A stretch of 64,000 nucleotides of DNA from Oxyruncus cristatus (lineage: Eukaryota; Chordata; Aves; Passeriformes; Cotingidae). Location: the NCBI GenBank assembly GCA_013399855.1, contig VXAY01004351.1, positions 207,385 to 271,384 of the forward strand. The letters are read 5' to 3'. Positions 13,270 to 22,775 of the stretch are shown piece after piece. The translations under genes were made by a program, and so were the position numbers. The notes beneath the pieces are model-generated. The model made no database searches. It worked only from the letters and a program-made list of their open reading frames with translations, and had not been told where the DNA came from. Numbering within the stretch: the stretch's first letter is position 1; each line of letters opens with the position of its first letter.

Positions 13270-13463
13270 AGATAAGGAGCCTTCTAGAAGAGAAACATGT
13301 TCAGAAACATGGTCAGAAACCTGCCATTATCTGTAACAAAGCTGTCTCAGCATCTAAGATCATAGTCAGGCATCTGTTATTTAGTGAGAAGATAAAGAGG
13401 ATCTTTATCTTCTTTATAAAGAGGATCAATGCTCCTCTGGTATCTCCTCTGCTCAGCAGATAA
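13270..13463. promoter_or_regulatory. Cluster of five AGATAA (GATA-factor) motifs
   Basis: AGATAA or its complement TTATCT occurs at 13270, 13327, 13390, 13405 and 13458 within 194 bp, where about 0.1 is expected by chance. E-boxes CATCTG (13371) and, upstream, CACTTG (about 13224) are nearby. A short duplication (ATAAAGAGGATC at 13392 and 13416) contributes to the cluster. GATA factors with SCL and ETS proteins act on a FLI1 intron 1 enhancer in mouse, so this is a candidate haematopoietic element; function is inference. Confidence 0.4.
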
Positions 13464-13572
13464 CAATCAGCTCACATGTCCCTCTTGCCAAAACTTTAGA
13501 CTTTGTGAAGACTGAAACCCTGCAAGGGGAGTCTTTATTCCTTCTCCTTACCCAGAAACCCCGAGCAAACCG

Positions 13573-13700
13573 GTTTCTGTGCCTTGATTTTCCTAATTCT
13601 AAAATAATGATGGGTAATGCTCTTCTGAGGTGAGGCTGAACACTGATAAATCTCCACAAAGAGCTTTGTAAGCCCTGGATAAGGAATGTATGGGTGCCTA
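13573..13700 (+). mobile_element. MIR-like ancient SINE remnant
   Basis: TTTCTGTGCCTTGATTTTCC, TAATTCTAAAATAATGATGG and CACAAAGAGCTTTGTAAGCC follow the order of the 3' half of MIR/CORE-SINE elements (CTGTGCCTCAGTTTCC, CTGTAAAATGGGG, GTAAAGCGCTT). Heavily diverged; an alignment is needed to confirm. Confidence 0.5.
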
Positions 13701-14164
13701 AAATGCCAGAAGAAAATGGCTCTGAAATCAAGTCCAAAGCAGCTGGGGGAAGAGTTGGGGTTTTGCAACCAGGAAAGACGCTCTTTATAGGACATAAATT
13801 GTTCTAGTACTTACGAAACGCAGCAAGAAACAGGCTCTGCTGTGCATCCTCTACAAGCCCAACTGGCTGCATTGACAGAAACCTCCCGAGACACCTTGCA
13901 CTGAGCTGGTGCAGCCCCAGCCCTTCAGCCTGAGCAGGGAGGGGGGAATCCCACGGCAGGGCAGTGGCACTGCCCGCTCAGCCCAGCACTTCTTGGTCTC
14001 CAGCCCTGACAAGGGCCACGTTGGCTCTGGTTGCTCTTGCTGAGCAGAAAGGTGTGGAACGTGCCAGGGAAGCACAGAAAGCTGCTGCTCTGAGCAGAGT
14101 GCCAGGAGCAGGAGCAGGTCCAGCTCACTCTGCCCTGCTGCTGCCTCAGCCCTCGCTCCCAGGG

Positions 14165-14555
14165 CTGGTTTTGTGTCATCTGGGGCAGCCGGGACAGGTG
14201 CAAATGTGCTCCCGGCTCAACCCGGGGGCGAGGCAGGCAAATTGCCATTGGAGGCTGCGACGACGAGGGGCAGCTCTTGTGTCTCAACGCTCTCTAGAAG
14301 CGGGAGCTGCTGTGCCGCACCTGACGGGCCGGGGAGCGCAGCCGGGGGCTGTTCATTGTCTGCTCCCGCAGCCCTTCAGCGAGTGCCAGGCCTGGCGAGC
14401 TGATCCTGCAGAGACAAAGGGGCGAAAGAACGCACTTAAAACCAGTTTTGCTTTCCGAGCAAGCTCGGAGCCCTCCCCTGCTTGGCGGAGCTCGGGAGGT
14501 TCGGCACGGGGGCGGTGCGGGAGTGGAAACCCCGGGCGTGGGTGCAAGAGGCTCC
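14165..14555. promoter_or_regulatory. CpG island in FLI1 intron 1
   Basis: About 29 CpGs occur in about 390 bp by hand count with high GC content, including GACGACG, GCGGGAG, GGGGCGGT and CCCGGGCG. No TATA box was seen; the GGGGCGG core resembles a GC box. This could be an alternative FLI1 promoter (a second promoter is known for mammalian FLI1), an antisense RNA promoter, or a CpG-rich enhancer. The island stops within about 15 bp of the 21-bp tandem array. Confidence 0.55.
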
Positions 14556-14569
14556 TTTTTCACTCACCT

Positions 14570-16110
14570 GAATAAAAAGGAGGCACAAGGTAAATAAAAA
14601 GACGCCCGAGTTGCATCAAAAGATGCACGAGTTACATGAAAAGATGCAGAAGGTAAATAAAAAATGAACAAGTTCTATAAAAAAGGCTGCACAAGGCAAA
14701 TAAAAAGTGCAGAAGGTGCATAGAAGATACGCAAGCTAAACAAAGAGGTGCAGAAGGTGAATAAAAAGATGAACAAGGTCTATAAAAAGGACGCACAAGG
14801 TAAATAAGAAGAGGCAGAAAGTAAATAAAAAGGTGCAGAAAGTGTATAGAAGATGCAGAAGGCAAATAAAAAATGAACAAGTTCTATAAAAAGGATGCAC
14901 GAGGTAAATAAAAAGATGCAGAAAGCGTATAGAAGGTGCACAAACTAAACAAAAAGATGCAGAAGGTAAATAAAAACGCACATGATTTATATAAAAAGTT
15001 GCAGAACGTAAATAAAAAGATAAACAAGTTCTATAAAAAAGATTCACAAGGTAAATAAAAAGATCCAGAAAGTACATAAAAAGGTGCAGAAAGTGTATAG
15101 AAGATGTACAAACTAAACAAAAAGATGCAGAAGGTAAATAAAAGTATACACAAGTTCCATAAAAATGTGCAGAAGGTAAATAAAAACATACACAAGTTAT
15201 ATAAAAAGCTGCACAAGGTGAGTAAAAATTTGAACAAATTCTATAAAAAGGATGCACAAGGTAAATAAAAAGATGCAGAAGGTAAATAAAAAGGTGCAGA
15301 AGGTGCATAGAAGATGAACAAGCTAAACAAAAAGATGCACAAGGTCAATAAAAATATACCCAAGTTACATGAAAAGCTGCACAAGGTAAATAAAAATATG
15401 AACAGATTTTATAAAAAGGATGCACGAGGTAAAGAAAAAGATGCAGAAGGTAAATAAAAACACATATGAGTTATATAAAAAGTTGCAGAACATGAACAAA
15501 AAGATAAACAAGTTCTATAAAAAAAGATTCACAAGGTAAATAAAAAGATCCAGGAAGTAAGTAAAAAGATGCAGAAGGTGCATACAAGATGTGCGAGCTA
15601 AATAAAAAGATGTACAAGGTAAATAAAAATATACACAAATTATAAAAATATGCAAAAGTTAAATAAACAGATGAACAAGCTCTATAAAAATGCAAAAGAT
15701 AAATAAAAAGATGCAGAAGATAAATCAAAAGATGTAGAAGATAAATAAAAATGCACAAATTATAGAAAAAGAATGCAGAAGGTAAATGAAAAGTGCAGAA
15801 TGTGCATAGAAGATGCACAGGCTGAACAAAAAGATGCAGAATGTAAATAAAAAGATGAACAAGTCACGTAAAAAGGATGCACAACGTAAAAAAAAAATGT
15901 GCAAAAGGTAAATAAAAAGATGCACAAGGCAAACAGAAAGATGCAGAAGGTAAATAAAAGTATACACAAGTTCCATGAAAAGGATGCACGAGGTAAATAA
16001 AAAGATGTAGAAGGTGAATAAAAAGATGCACAAGGTGTATAGGAGATGCAGAAGGCAAATAAAAATATACACAAGCTATATAAAAAGCTGCAGAAAGTAA
16101 ATAAAAAGTT
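14570..16110. repeat. 21-bp tandem repeat array (about 73 units) with higher-order structure
   Basis: A minisatellite of units near 21 bp, typically GATGCAGAAGG followed by TAAATAAAA, with variants GATGAACAAG-TTCTATAAAAA and ATGCACAAG-CTAAACAAAAA. Unit variants recur in order: the run starting GATAAACAAG at 15019 recurs at 15503 (offset 484 bp, about 23 units), so there is higher-order repetition. Each unit ends in an A-tract, so A-tracts recur every two helical turns. The sense strand has 31 AATAAA hexamers and about 18 AGGTAAAT motifs by hand count. Because 21 is a multiple of three, both strands have long open stretches (lysine-rich heptads on +, Phe/Leu-rich on -), interrupted by indels. 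Confidence 0.95.
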
Positions 16111-16324
16111 AAGCCAGGCAGACAACCTGAAGAGCTGGGCTCCTGACACGCTCACTGCCTGCTCCGGGCACAGATCCGTGTGTGTTGGAAAAGTGCTCCT
16201 TGTCTTACTCGGCCAAGGCACAAAGGGCCTCCTTAGTGCAGGAGCTGAGAAAGGTGCTGTGGGGTCCAGGTTTGCTCTCTCTGGTCATGTCTTAGTGGAG
16301 TGAGGGTGAGGGAGAATGAATTTC

Positions 16325-16971
16325 TAGGAACATCAGGAACAGTGTGGCAGCAGGAGCAGGGAAGTGATTCTGCCCCTGGACTCAGCGCTGGTGAGGCCAC
16401 CCCTGGAGTGCTGTGTCCAGTTCTGGGCCCCTCAGCTCAGGAAGGACATGGAGGGGCTGGAGCAGGTCCAGAGAAGAGTAACCAGGCTGGGGAAGGGACT
16501 GGAGCACAAGTGCTGTGAGGAGAGGCTGAGGGAGCTGGGGTTGTTCAGCCTGGAGAAGAGAAGGCTCAGGGGAGACCTCATCGCTCTCTACAACTCCCTG
16601 ACAGGAGGGTGGAGCCAGGTGGGGGTTGGTCTCTTCTCCCAGGAACCAGCAGTAGGACAAGAGGGCTCGGCCTTGAGCTGTGCCAGNAGCTCGTTTAAGG
16701 GTTGGACTTGATGATCTCAGAGGACTTTTCCAACCTGGCTGATTCCCTGATTCTATGATTCTATGATCAGGAAAAGGTTCTTCCCCCAGGGGGTTGTTGG
16801 CACTGACCAGGCTCCCCAGGGCAGTGGGCACAGCCCCAAGGCTGCCAGAGCTCCAGGAGGGTTTGGACAACTCTCTGAGGGACAGGGAGGGGTTGTTGGG
16901 GTGTCTGTGCAGGGGCAGGGGTTGGAATGGATGGTCCTTCCAGCTCAGCACATTCTGTGATTCTCTGATTC
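16325..16971 (+). mobile_element. CR1 LINE fragment interrupted by a second CR1 3' end
   Basis: A sense CR1 copy runs from CAGGAACAGTGTGGCAGCAG through GAGAGGCTGAGGGAGCTGGG and AGACCTCATCGCTCTCTACA to GAGCTGTGCCAG. After an N at 16687 an unrelated CR1 3' terminus follows (TGGACTTGATGATCTC to ATTCTATGATTCTATGAT, 16688-16768). The first element then resumes at AGGAAAAGGTTCTTC and runs to its own 3' end at 16971. About 20 bp of expected sequence is missing at the junction. This is the longest CR1 remnant here; it starts directly after the 21-bp array region. Confidence 0.85.
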
Positions 16972-18089
16972 AGATCAATTCCTTGCACACAAACATCTGG
17001 AGCTTCAATTGTTCCCTTCGTTCCATGAAGACAGCCTGGGCTTTGCTTCCTGCATTTTCATATGGACAATGATCCTGCAGATTTGATGAAGCTTCTGCAC
17101 CCACCCAAAGGCAAATAAAAGGCCTGAATGCGTCTCCTCTGCGCCAGAGGAGCCCTGAGGAATGTGAGGAGCTGGGCTGAGTCCCTGGGCGGGTGGGAAC
17201 AGCCAGGCTGGCCAGCCGTGAGTGCCTCTGCAGGGACTGCTCCCACAGCACCGAGCTGGGCCCACAGCAAACAGCCTGTGTGACACGGTGCACGTGGCAG
17301 AGCCCTTTGGGTCTGGCCACCACATGGCCAGAGAGGCTTTGAGAAATCAGGCTACGAAAGGGAACCAAGAAACAGGACAGTGTGGGGCCAATCCACTGCT
17401 GGAGGATGGGAAGGGGAATGCTGGGTGGCACGGCAGCTCTTGTGGCACTTGGGTTTCATCTGGAAAGCCTGAATTACATTCTAATTACGTGAGAATATCA
17501 GCATTTATCTAATAAATGTGAGTTCCTAAGGATTGCAGTGAAGAGCGAGAAATTAGATCCTAACAGGATTAAAAATACTGTTATAAGTACAATTCCATGC
17601 TTATTTAAGACTATGTTCAATTAAAGCAAAGGGCTGTAAAACAAAGCCCTTCATTGCTTGCTGCATGCATCCTACTAATGATCATCATCATCTTTAGTTA
17701 AGAAAAAGTGAAAAACAACAACAGGGTGGCTTTAGGGGGCTCATTTTAGGCTGTGATGATGAATTGTCAAGGAAGGGTCAGGCAGAATCTGAGACACCGA
17801 TAGAGTCAAGGATGCACAATGACTGTGCCAAGGACATCCAAGGAGGTTTATACCTTGGAGCAGGGCTGGGCAAACCAAAAAGAGCCAGGGGGTGGCTTGT
17901 GCCCCATCAGTTTGTTTGATGGAGAAAGGAACCCTCGTGCAGTGCCCTGTGCCAGCTTTAGCCCTGCCTCACCCCAGGCGGGGATGGGAGTGATCTGACA
18001 GGTAGGGGATGCAGAGGAAGCAGTGTGAGAGCCCATCGTTTGAAAAGCAAACCTGGCAAACCCCCAGGAAAAGCCTCTCTGGGAGATGA
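16972..18089. other. Unique intron 1 sequence upstream of the CNE candidate
   Basis: The GC-rich part (17100-17450) shows nothing recognisable. The AT-rich unique block 17480-17720, with ATGATCATCATCATC and TTAATT-type motifs, resembles the CNE candidate that follows. Confidence 0.45.
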
Positions 18090-18700
18090 GCTCGGAGATG
18101 TTGTTTTGCCCCCCTCTCCCAGCCCAGCCCGCTGCGTTCCTATTATTCCCTCTATCACACAGACGATGAAAGGAAGGGGGAGTTGAATCATGTTTATTAA
18201 TTCTGAACGACAATAGGACACCTGGAGCAGCACCTGTCAGAATATGATGCAAATTAGCCCAGGGAAGCTGGTCTTGATCAGCGCGACCATAATGAAGCGC
18301 TAATAGAAGCACTAATGATTTGCAGGGCCGAGCTTTGCCGGGGCATTGGCTCAGTTGCAGTAATTAATGCGGCCTTCCAGGGCTGCAGCGCTGCTCCCAT
18401 TCACAGCCACTTCCTGATGCTTTTCTCTTGCTGTTTGTTTTTTAAACAGACAAACCCGGGACTTATTATATTTGCAAACAATGGCATCATGGAGATGCTC
18501 TGATTTGCTGCAGAGATAGAGAGGGATGATGTTTGAAAGCTTAAATTAAAGCAGGATTTCCTTCTGTTTTCTCAAAGGAAAGGTTACCATTTGCTAATAA
18601 CTGTCACAGGCTGTAAATGGCCTCAGTGTCATATGATGGATTCTTCTGATTGCTTTTAATCAAGGTTTTCAGATACCGTGGGGTGTAAACAGAGAAATGA
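18090..18700. promoter_or_regulatory. Candidate conserved non-coding element in intron 1
   Basis: Unique sequence dense in homeodomain, FOX and E-box type sites. It includes TGTTTATTA (18191), two CACCTG E-boxes (18219 and 18231), a perfect POU octamer ATGCAAAT (18247-18254) and TAATTAATG (about 18361). No repeat signature was seen. The AT-rich unique block 17480-17720 just upstream has a similar character. Conservation was not tested. Confidence 0.4.
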
Positions 18701-20032
18701 GCTGAACGTTCATGAGCTGAACAAACCTCAGGAGATGTGACTACGATAAAAAATAACTGTTGTGACGATGAAGGAACAGCAGATCCTTCGCTTCTTGAGT
18801 TAGACTTTTTATCATTATTATTTTAATGTTCTCTGGCTGAGACAGACTGCTCTGCAGAGATGGAAATGTGCTTGAACAGGTTGTGTGAGCGGGTGGAGGG
18901 CTCTTTACCCCACAGAGATGTTCAGTTGTTAGACTACCTATGTCCTCTCCCATATTTGTGGTTTTTTTTTTTTTTTTCATCTTCAGGGAAATTTAGGCAA
19001 TGGGAATGAATTAGAAAAAGTCTCTTTACGTGTTCAAATCAGAGAGAGATGGCAGAGTTGAGGCTGGGGTTATGGAGATGATCTGTCCATGAAAATCATT
19101 ACTTTCTGCTGAATGCCTCCCTGGGAGGAAGGGGTAAACGGGAAGGTATTTCAGTACCCTACAAGAAAATAAAGGACATGCAAATGACTCCCAAAAGGAA
19201 AGTGAGGGAAGGACAATCCTGCCTTGAAGAGTGAGCCCTGGGTTCTGAAAAAAAAAGGCTTTTGGAGGCATCAATTTCTTTGTTAACATGACCCCAAATA
19301 TGAGAAGAACGTTTGTCCAGTTGTGGCAGGGAGTGCCTTTTGCAGAAATTCAGGACACCCGACGTGTGAGGGTTTGGTTTTTGCTCATGACATCTCAGTG
19401 TGGATTGGCAAATCTGGAGAAACAAACAGTTTTGGGCCAAATGTGGGGGGGGTGGCTGGTGGGAAGTCCTGGCACAGCAAAGCCCTAAAGAGGCAAAGAA
19501 AGGCCGAGGGGGACGGGGAGAGCTTGGCAGGGAGCACCCGGGGTGAGGTGCCTGCAGAGCTCCAGCTGACACAAGCTGTGTCCTCTCCCACGAAAAGCTT
19601 CACCATAATCTGTGCAGAACATCACTTCAGGATAAACACAATAATGCTATAAATACCCCTGGCCATTTCCTGTTGTTCTTACTGCAGCTTGCACAGGGTT
19701 TGTGTCTGGGTGAGGGTGTGACTCCCATCCACAGAGTAACACATACATTAACCTCCTCCTCTGCTGCTCCCGCTGCTCTAGGCTTCACTTAAAAGGGTTT
19801 TTTCTGTCTAAAACTCACTTAACCTGTGGTTTGTTCCACTGAGCTTAACATTCATCAGTAATGAATCCAGCAATGTTCTTTATGTAAAGAATTCAGAGCA
19901 GCAAAATGGCCAAGTCTTGTGCTAGTGAGTCAATGGGTTGACCTGAAAATTTACATACACCTAATTATACTGACACTAAATACACTTCAATTAATTACAA
20001 TAAATTAGTTAATTACACTTTAATATACTCTT

Positions 20033-20155
20033 CACATCCCTGGAAGTGTTCAAGGCCAGGTTGGAGCAACCTGCTCTAGTGGAAGGTGTGGAAGGGGGTG
20101 GAACTGCACGAGCTTTAAGGTCCCTTTCTACCCAAACCATTCCATGAATCTGTGA
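20033..20155 (+). mobile_element. CR1 LINE 3' fragment
   Basis: CATCCCTGGAAGTGTTCAAG, then TAGTGGAAGGTGT and TTTAAGGTCCC match the CR1 3' end. The 45 bp downstream resemble those downstream of the CR1 at 21873. Confidence 0.8.
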
Positions 20156-21872
20156 GATAATAAATCGCATTCATACACCGTTCTCATTCCAGGCTATTTC
20201 AATGTACACAATTCTTAATTTTGACTGTCATAGCGAAAAAAAAAATCAAACACCTTAAAGCATGAATGGAGAGAATTAAAAACACAAACTCCTCCCAGCA
20301 TGTTTTATGCTTGATATTCACTGAATTGTGTATTTTGCTGAAGTGGAATTGTTATTTTAGTGAAAACAGAAACAAGAGTCACACTTCCACCTGCTTGTTA
20401 ATCACATGAATACCACAAGAAGAAAGGAAACAAATTGCAGATGGAAGCCCCTGGATCTTAATGTATGAATTAAATCTTTAGCGAAGTAGACTGAAAGTTC
20501 CTGTAACTATATAATTTTTAACTCAGCAATTTCATTCAAAGAGCTCATTTTTTTAAAATAGAGTTGGCAACCTGCTTTCTACTAAACAGAAAAAACTAAA
20601 AACTTGGATTATAAATACTTGCTAAATGGCTTAGACTTTCCATCCAAATTAAGCCAAAAACTTAGGGTCATATATTAAAAATAACTTGGGCACGTCCAAA
20701 GAAGATATTGTGCTGCTTAAATCTTGAACAGCTCCCTCCTAAAGCGAAGAACAAACTCAGATTTACATTATTCAGACTTACTAAGCTTGACTTTGTCTGT
20801 TTTGTAAGTATGTGGTTGGTTCTAACCAGAGAGCCAACCCCATCTTTATTAAACTACAACAATTATAAATTGTTTCTTTGGATTATACAAGAAAATGGTT
20901 AAGGAGAATTTTGCCTTGAGATGGACAGACTGAAGAGAAACTGCCCCGTTTGTGGAAGGAACCAGGACCCAACTGGTCCCTTTGCTGCTGTCCAGGAGAA
21001 AAAGAACAGCCTATTTTTAAAAGAGGTTATTGTAAAACAGATTGAGAATGTGAGCAAAGGAGGCAGAGTGGGTGTGTGCAATGGATACGTTTGGTGTGAG
21101 AGGCGAGGAAGGAAATGGGAATAGCAGGCAAGGCCAGGGAAAAAGGGCTGATGAATGAAACAGAGACAGAATGCTCTGTCCCTGCTCTGCTGATTGAGAT
21201 TTTACCTCCATGCAATTTTATATGCAATGGGATGAGGCAGAGAGTGGGATTTTCAAAGCTCTCATGAAGGATAAGATGTGTTTTGCTTGCCTGATTCATA
21301 TTTTTGCCTTTCAAGGTGTCCCTAAAGAAAACACCTTGTTTATGCATCACCCTCTGGCTCAGCCTCATGAGAACCCAAATAACTGGGCTCTCAGCCTGAT
21401 TTTGCTGCAGTTGTGCTGTTGGACCCTCAGTGAGTAACATCTTTGTGCCTCATGTCAAAGGAAAGTCATTTACAGATGAGAAAACGGCGTGAAATCTCCC
21501 CCTAAATGTGACCTTTAGTTGTGAGATAAAGCCAGGCAGTATTTGGGCGTGTTTAACAACACCCACTAACATTTTTCTTTGATGACACTGAAAAAATTGC
21601 TTCCCTGGTTCTCCCTGAGGTCCCTTGGCATTCCTAAATATGCTGTGTCTGCTGTGACATGGAGCAGCAGCAGGGGAGAGTAAAGCATCTATAATTACAT
21701 CAGTATAAGACATGTAAAATGTGTCTGTCCATGATCTCCGCTGTCTGTGCTCCACCACATCTACATTTATCTGTCTAATGAGAATATTAGCATATATAAT
21801 CCTTTGCCTCACCACTCTTGCTGCAAGATGACTCCTGTTTCCAGGTAACCCAACCTATTCCTCCCCACTGCC

Positions 21873-22016
21873 CCATCCCTGGAAGTTTCCAAGGCCAGGC
21901 TGGACAGGGTTTGGAGCAACCTGGGCTAATGGAAGGAGTCTCTACCCATGGCAGGGGGTGGGATGGGATGATCTTTAAAGGCCTTCCAATCCAAACCATT
22001 CTGGAAATCTGTGATT
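21873..22016 (+). mobile_element. CR1 LINE 3' fragment
   Basis: CATCCCTGGAAGTTTCCAAG, GGAGCAACCTGGGCTAATGG and TCTTTAAAGG..CCATTCTGG mark a CR1 3' end. It lies about 40 bp before the 16-bp minisatellite. Confidence 0.85.
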
Positions 22017-22058
22017 ATAAGAGTTGTGCTCTTATACTCTCCTCATTCCAGGTTATTT

Positions 22059-22338
22059 CTGTGATTCTGTGGCTCTGGGATTCCGTGGCTCTGGGATTCC
22101 ATGGTTCTGTGACTCCATGGCTCTGGGATTCCATGGCTCTGTGACTCCATGGTTCTGGGATTCCATGGCTCTGTGACTCCATGGCTCTGTGATTTCATGG
22201 CTCTGGGATTCCATGGCTCTGTGATTTCATGGCTCTGGGATTCCATGGCTCTGGGATTCCATGGCTCTGGGATTCCATGGCTCTGAGATTCCATGGCTCT
22301 GGGATTCCACGGCTTTGGGATTCCATGGCTCTGGGACT
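22059..22338. repeat. 16-bp minisatellite, about 17 units
   Basis: Units of GATTCCATGGCTCTGG with variants (GACTCC, GTGATTTC, TGGTTCTG) repeat for about 280 bp. The first units (GTGATTCTGTGG) resemble the CR1 tail octamer, so it probably arose by expansion of a CR1 end. The reverse strand stays open (Glu/Ser/His/Pro-rich) only because the units are regular. Confidence 0.93.
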
Positions 22339-22679
22339 CTCACACCTGCAGGCAGCACTTTGGCAGCATTAATGTTTATTTTTGGGGGTGCCCGCGTCTC
22401 TGGTCAGTGAATTTGCCTGTCTTAACTTCTCAATCCCAACCAAAAAGGGAGAGTTTGGGGGAAGAGCTGAACAGTTACAGCTCTGAGGCACAAGAGAGGC
22501 TCTGATATCTCCCCAGATCTCTCTCAGTGCAGCTGTAATGTCACCATCTCCCCTCCAGAGCTTTCTTCTGAGAACTGCACTTTCTCTGTGTGTGTAAAAC
22601 TAAGTCGAGCTCCTTCTTCCTGTGTTCTCTGGATCATTCCTACCCAGCTCTCACACAGTGCTTTGCACCCACTGATTTC

Positions 22680-22775
22680 TAGTGGAAGGTGTCCCTGTCC
22701 ATTGTAGCGGGGTGGAATGAGCTGATCTTTAAGGTCCCTTCTAACCCAAAGCATTCGGGCATTCTACAATTCTAG
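22680..22775 (+). mobile_element. CR1 LINE 3' fragment
   Basis: TAGTGGAAGGTGTCCCTGTC, a GGGGTGGAATGAGCTGATC block and TTAAGGTCCCTTCTAACCC ending in a degenerate CATTCTACAATTCTAG tail. Only the last 95 bp remain. Confidence 0.8.

Noticed and set aside
14736..15308. 190-codon minus-strand ORF rich in Phe/Leu/Cys, and similar ones to 16072
   Set aside because: They are readings of the 21-bp tandem array; the period is a multiple of three, which keeps frames open. No start context or non-repeat part was seen.
14570..16110. CRISPR array
   Set aside because: Contiguous 21-bp minisatellite with no unique spacers, in a vertebrate intron.
16364..16951. ORFs on both strands including a 189-codon reading
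   Set aside because: They lie in a CR1 remnant and cross the N; remnants of a dead element.
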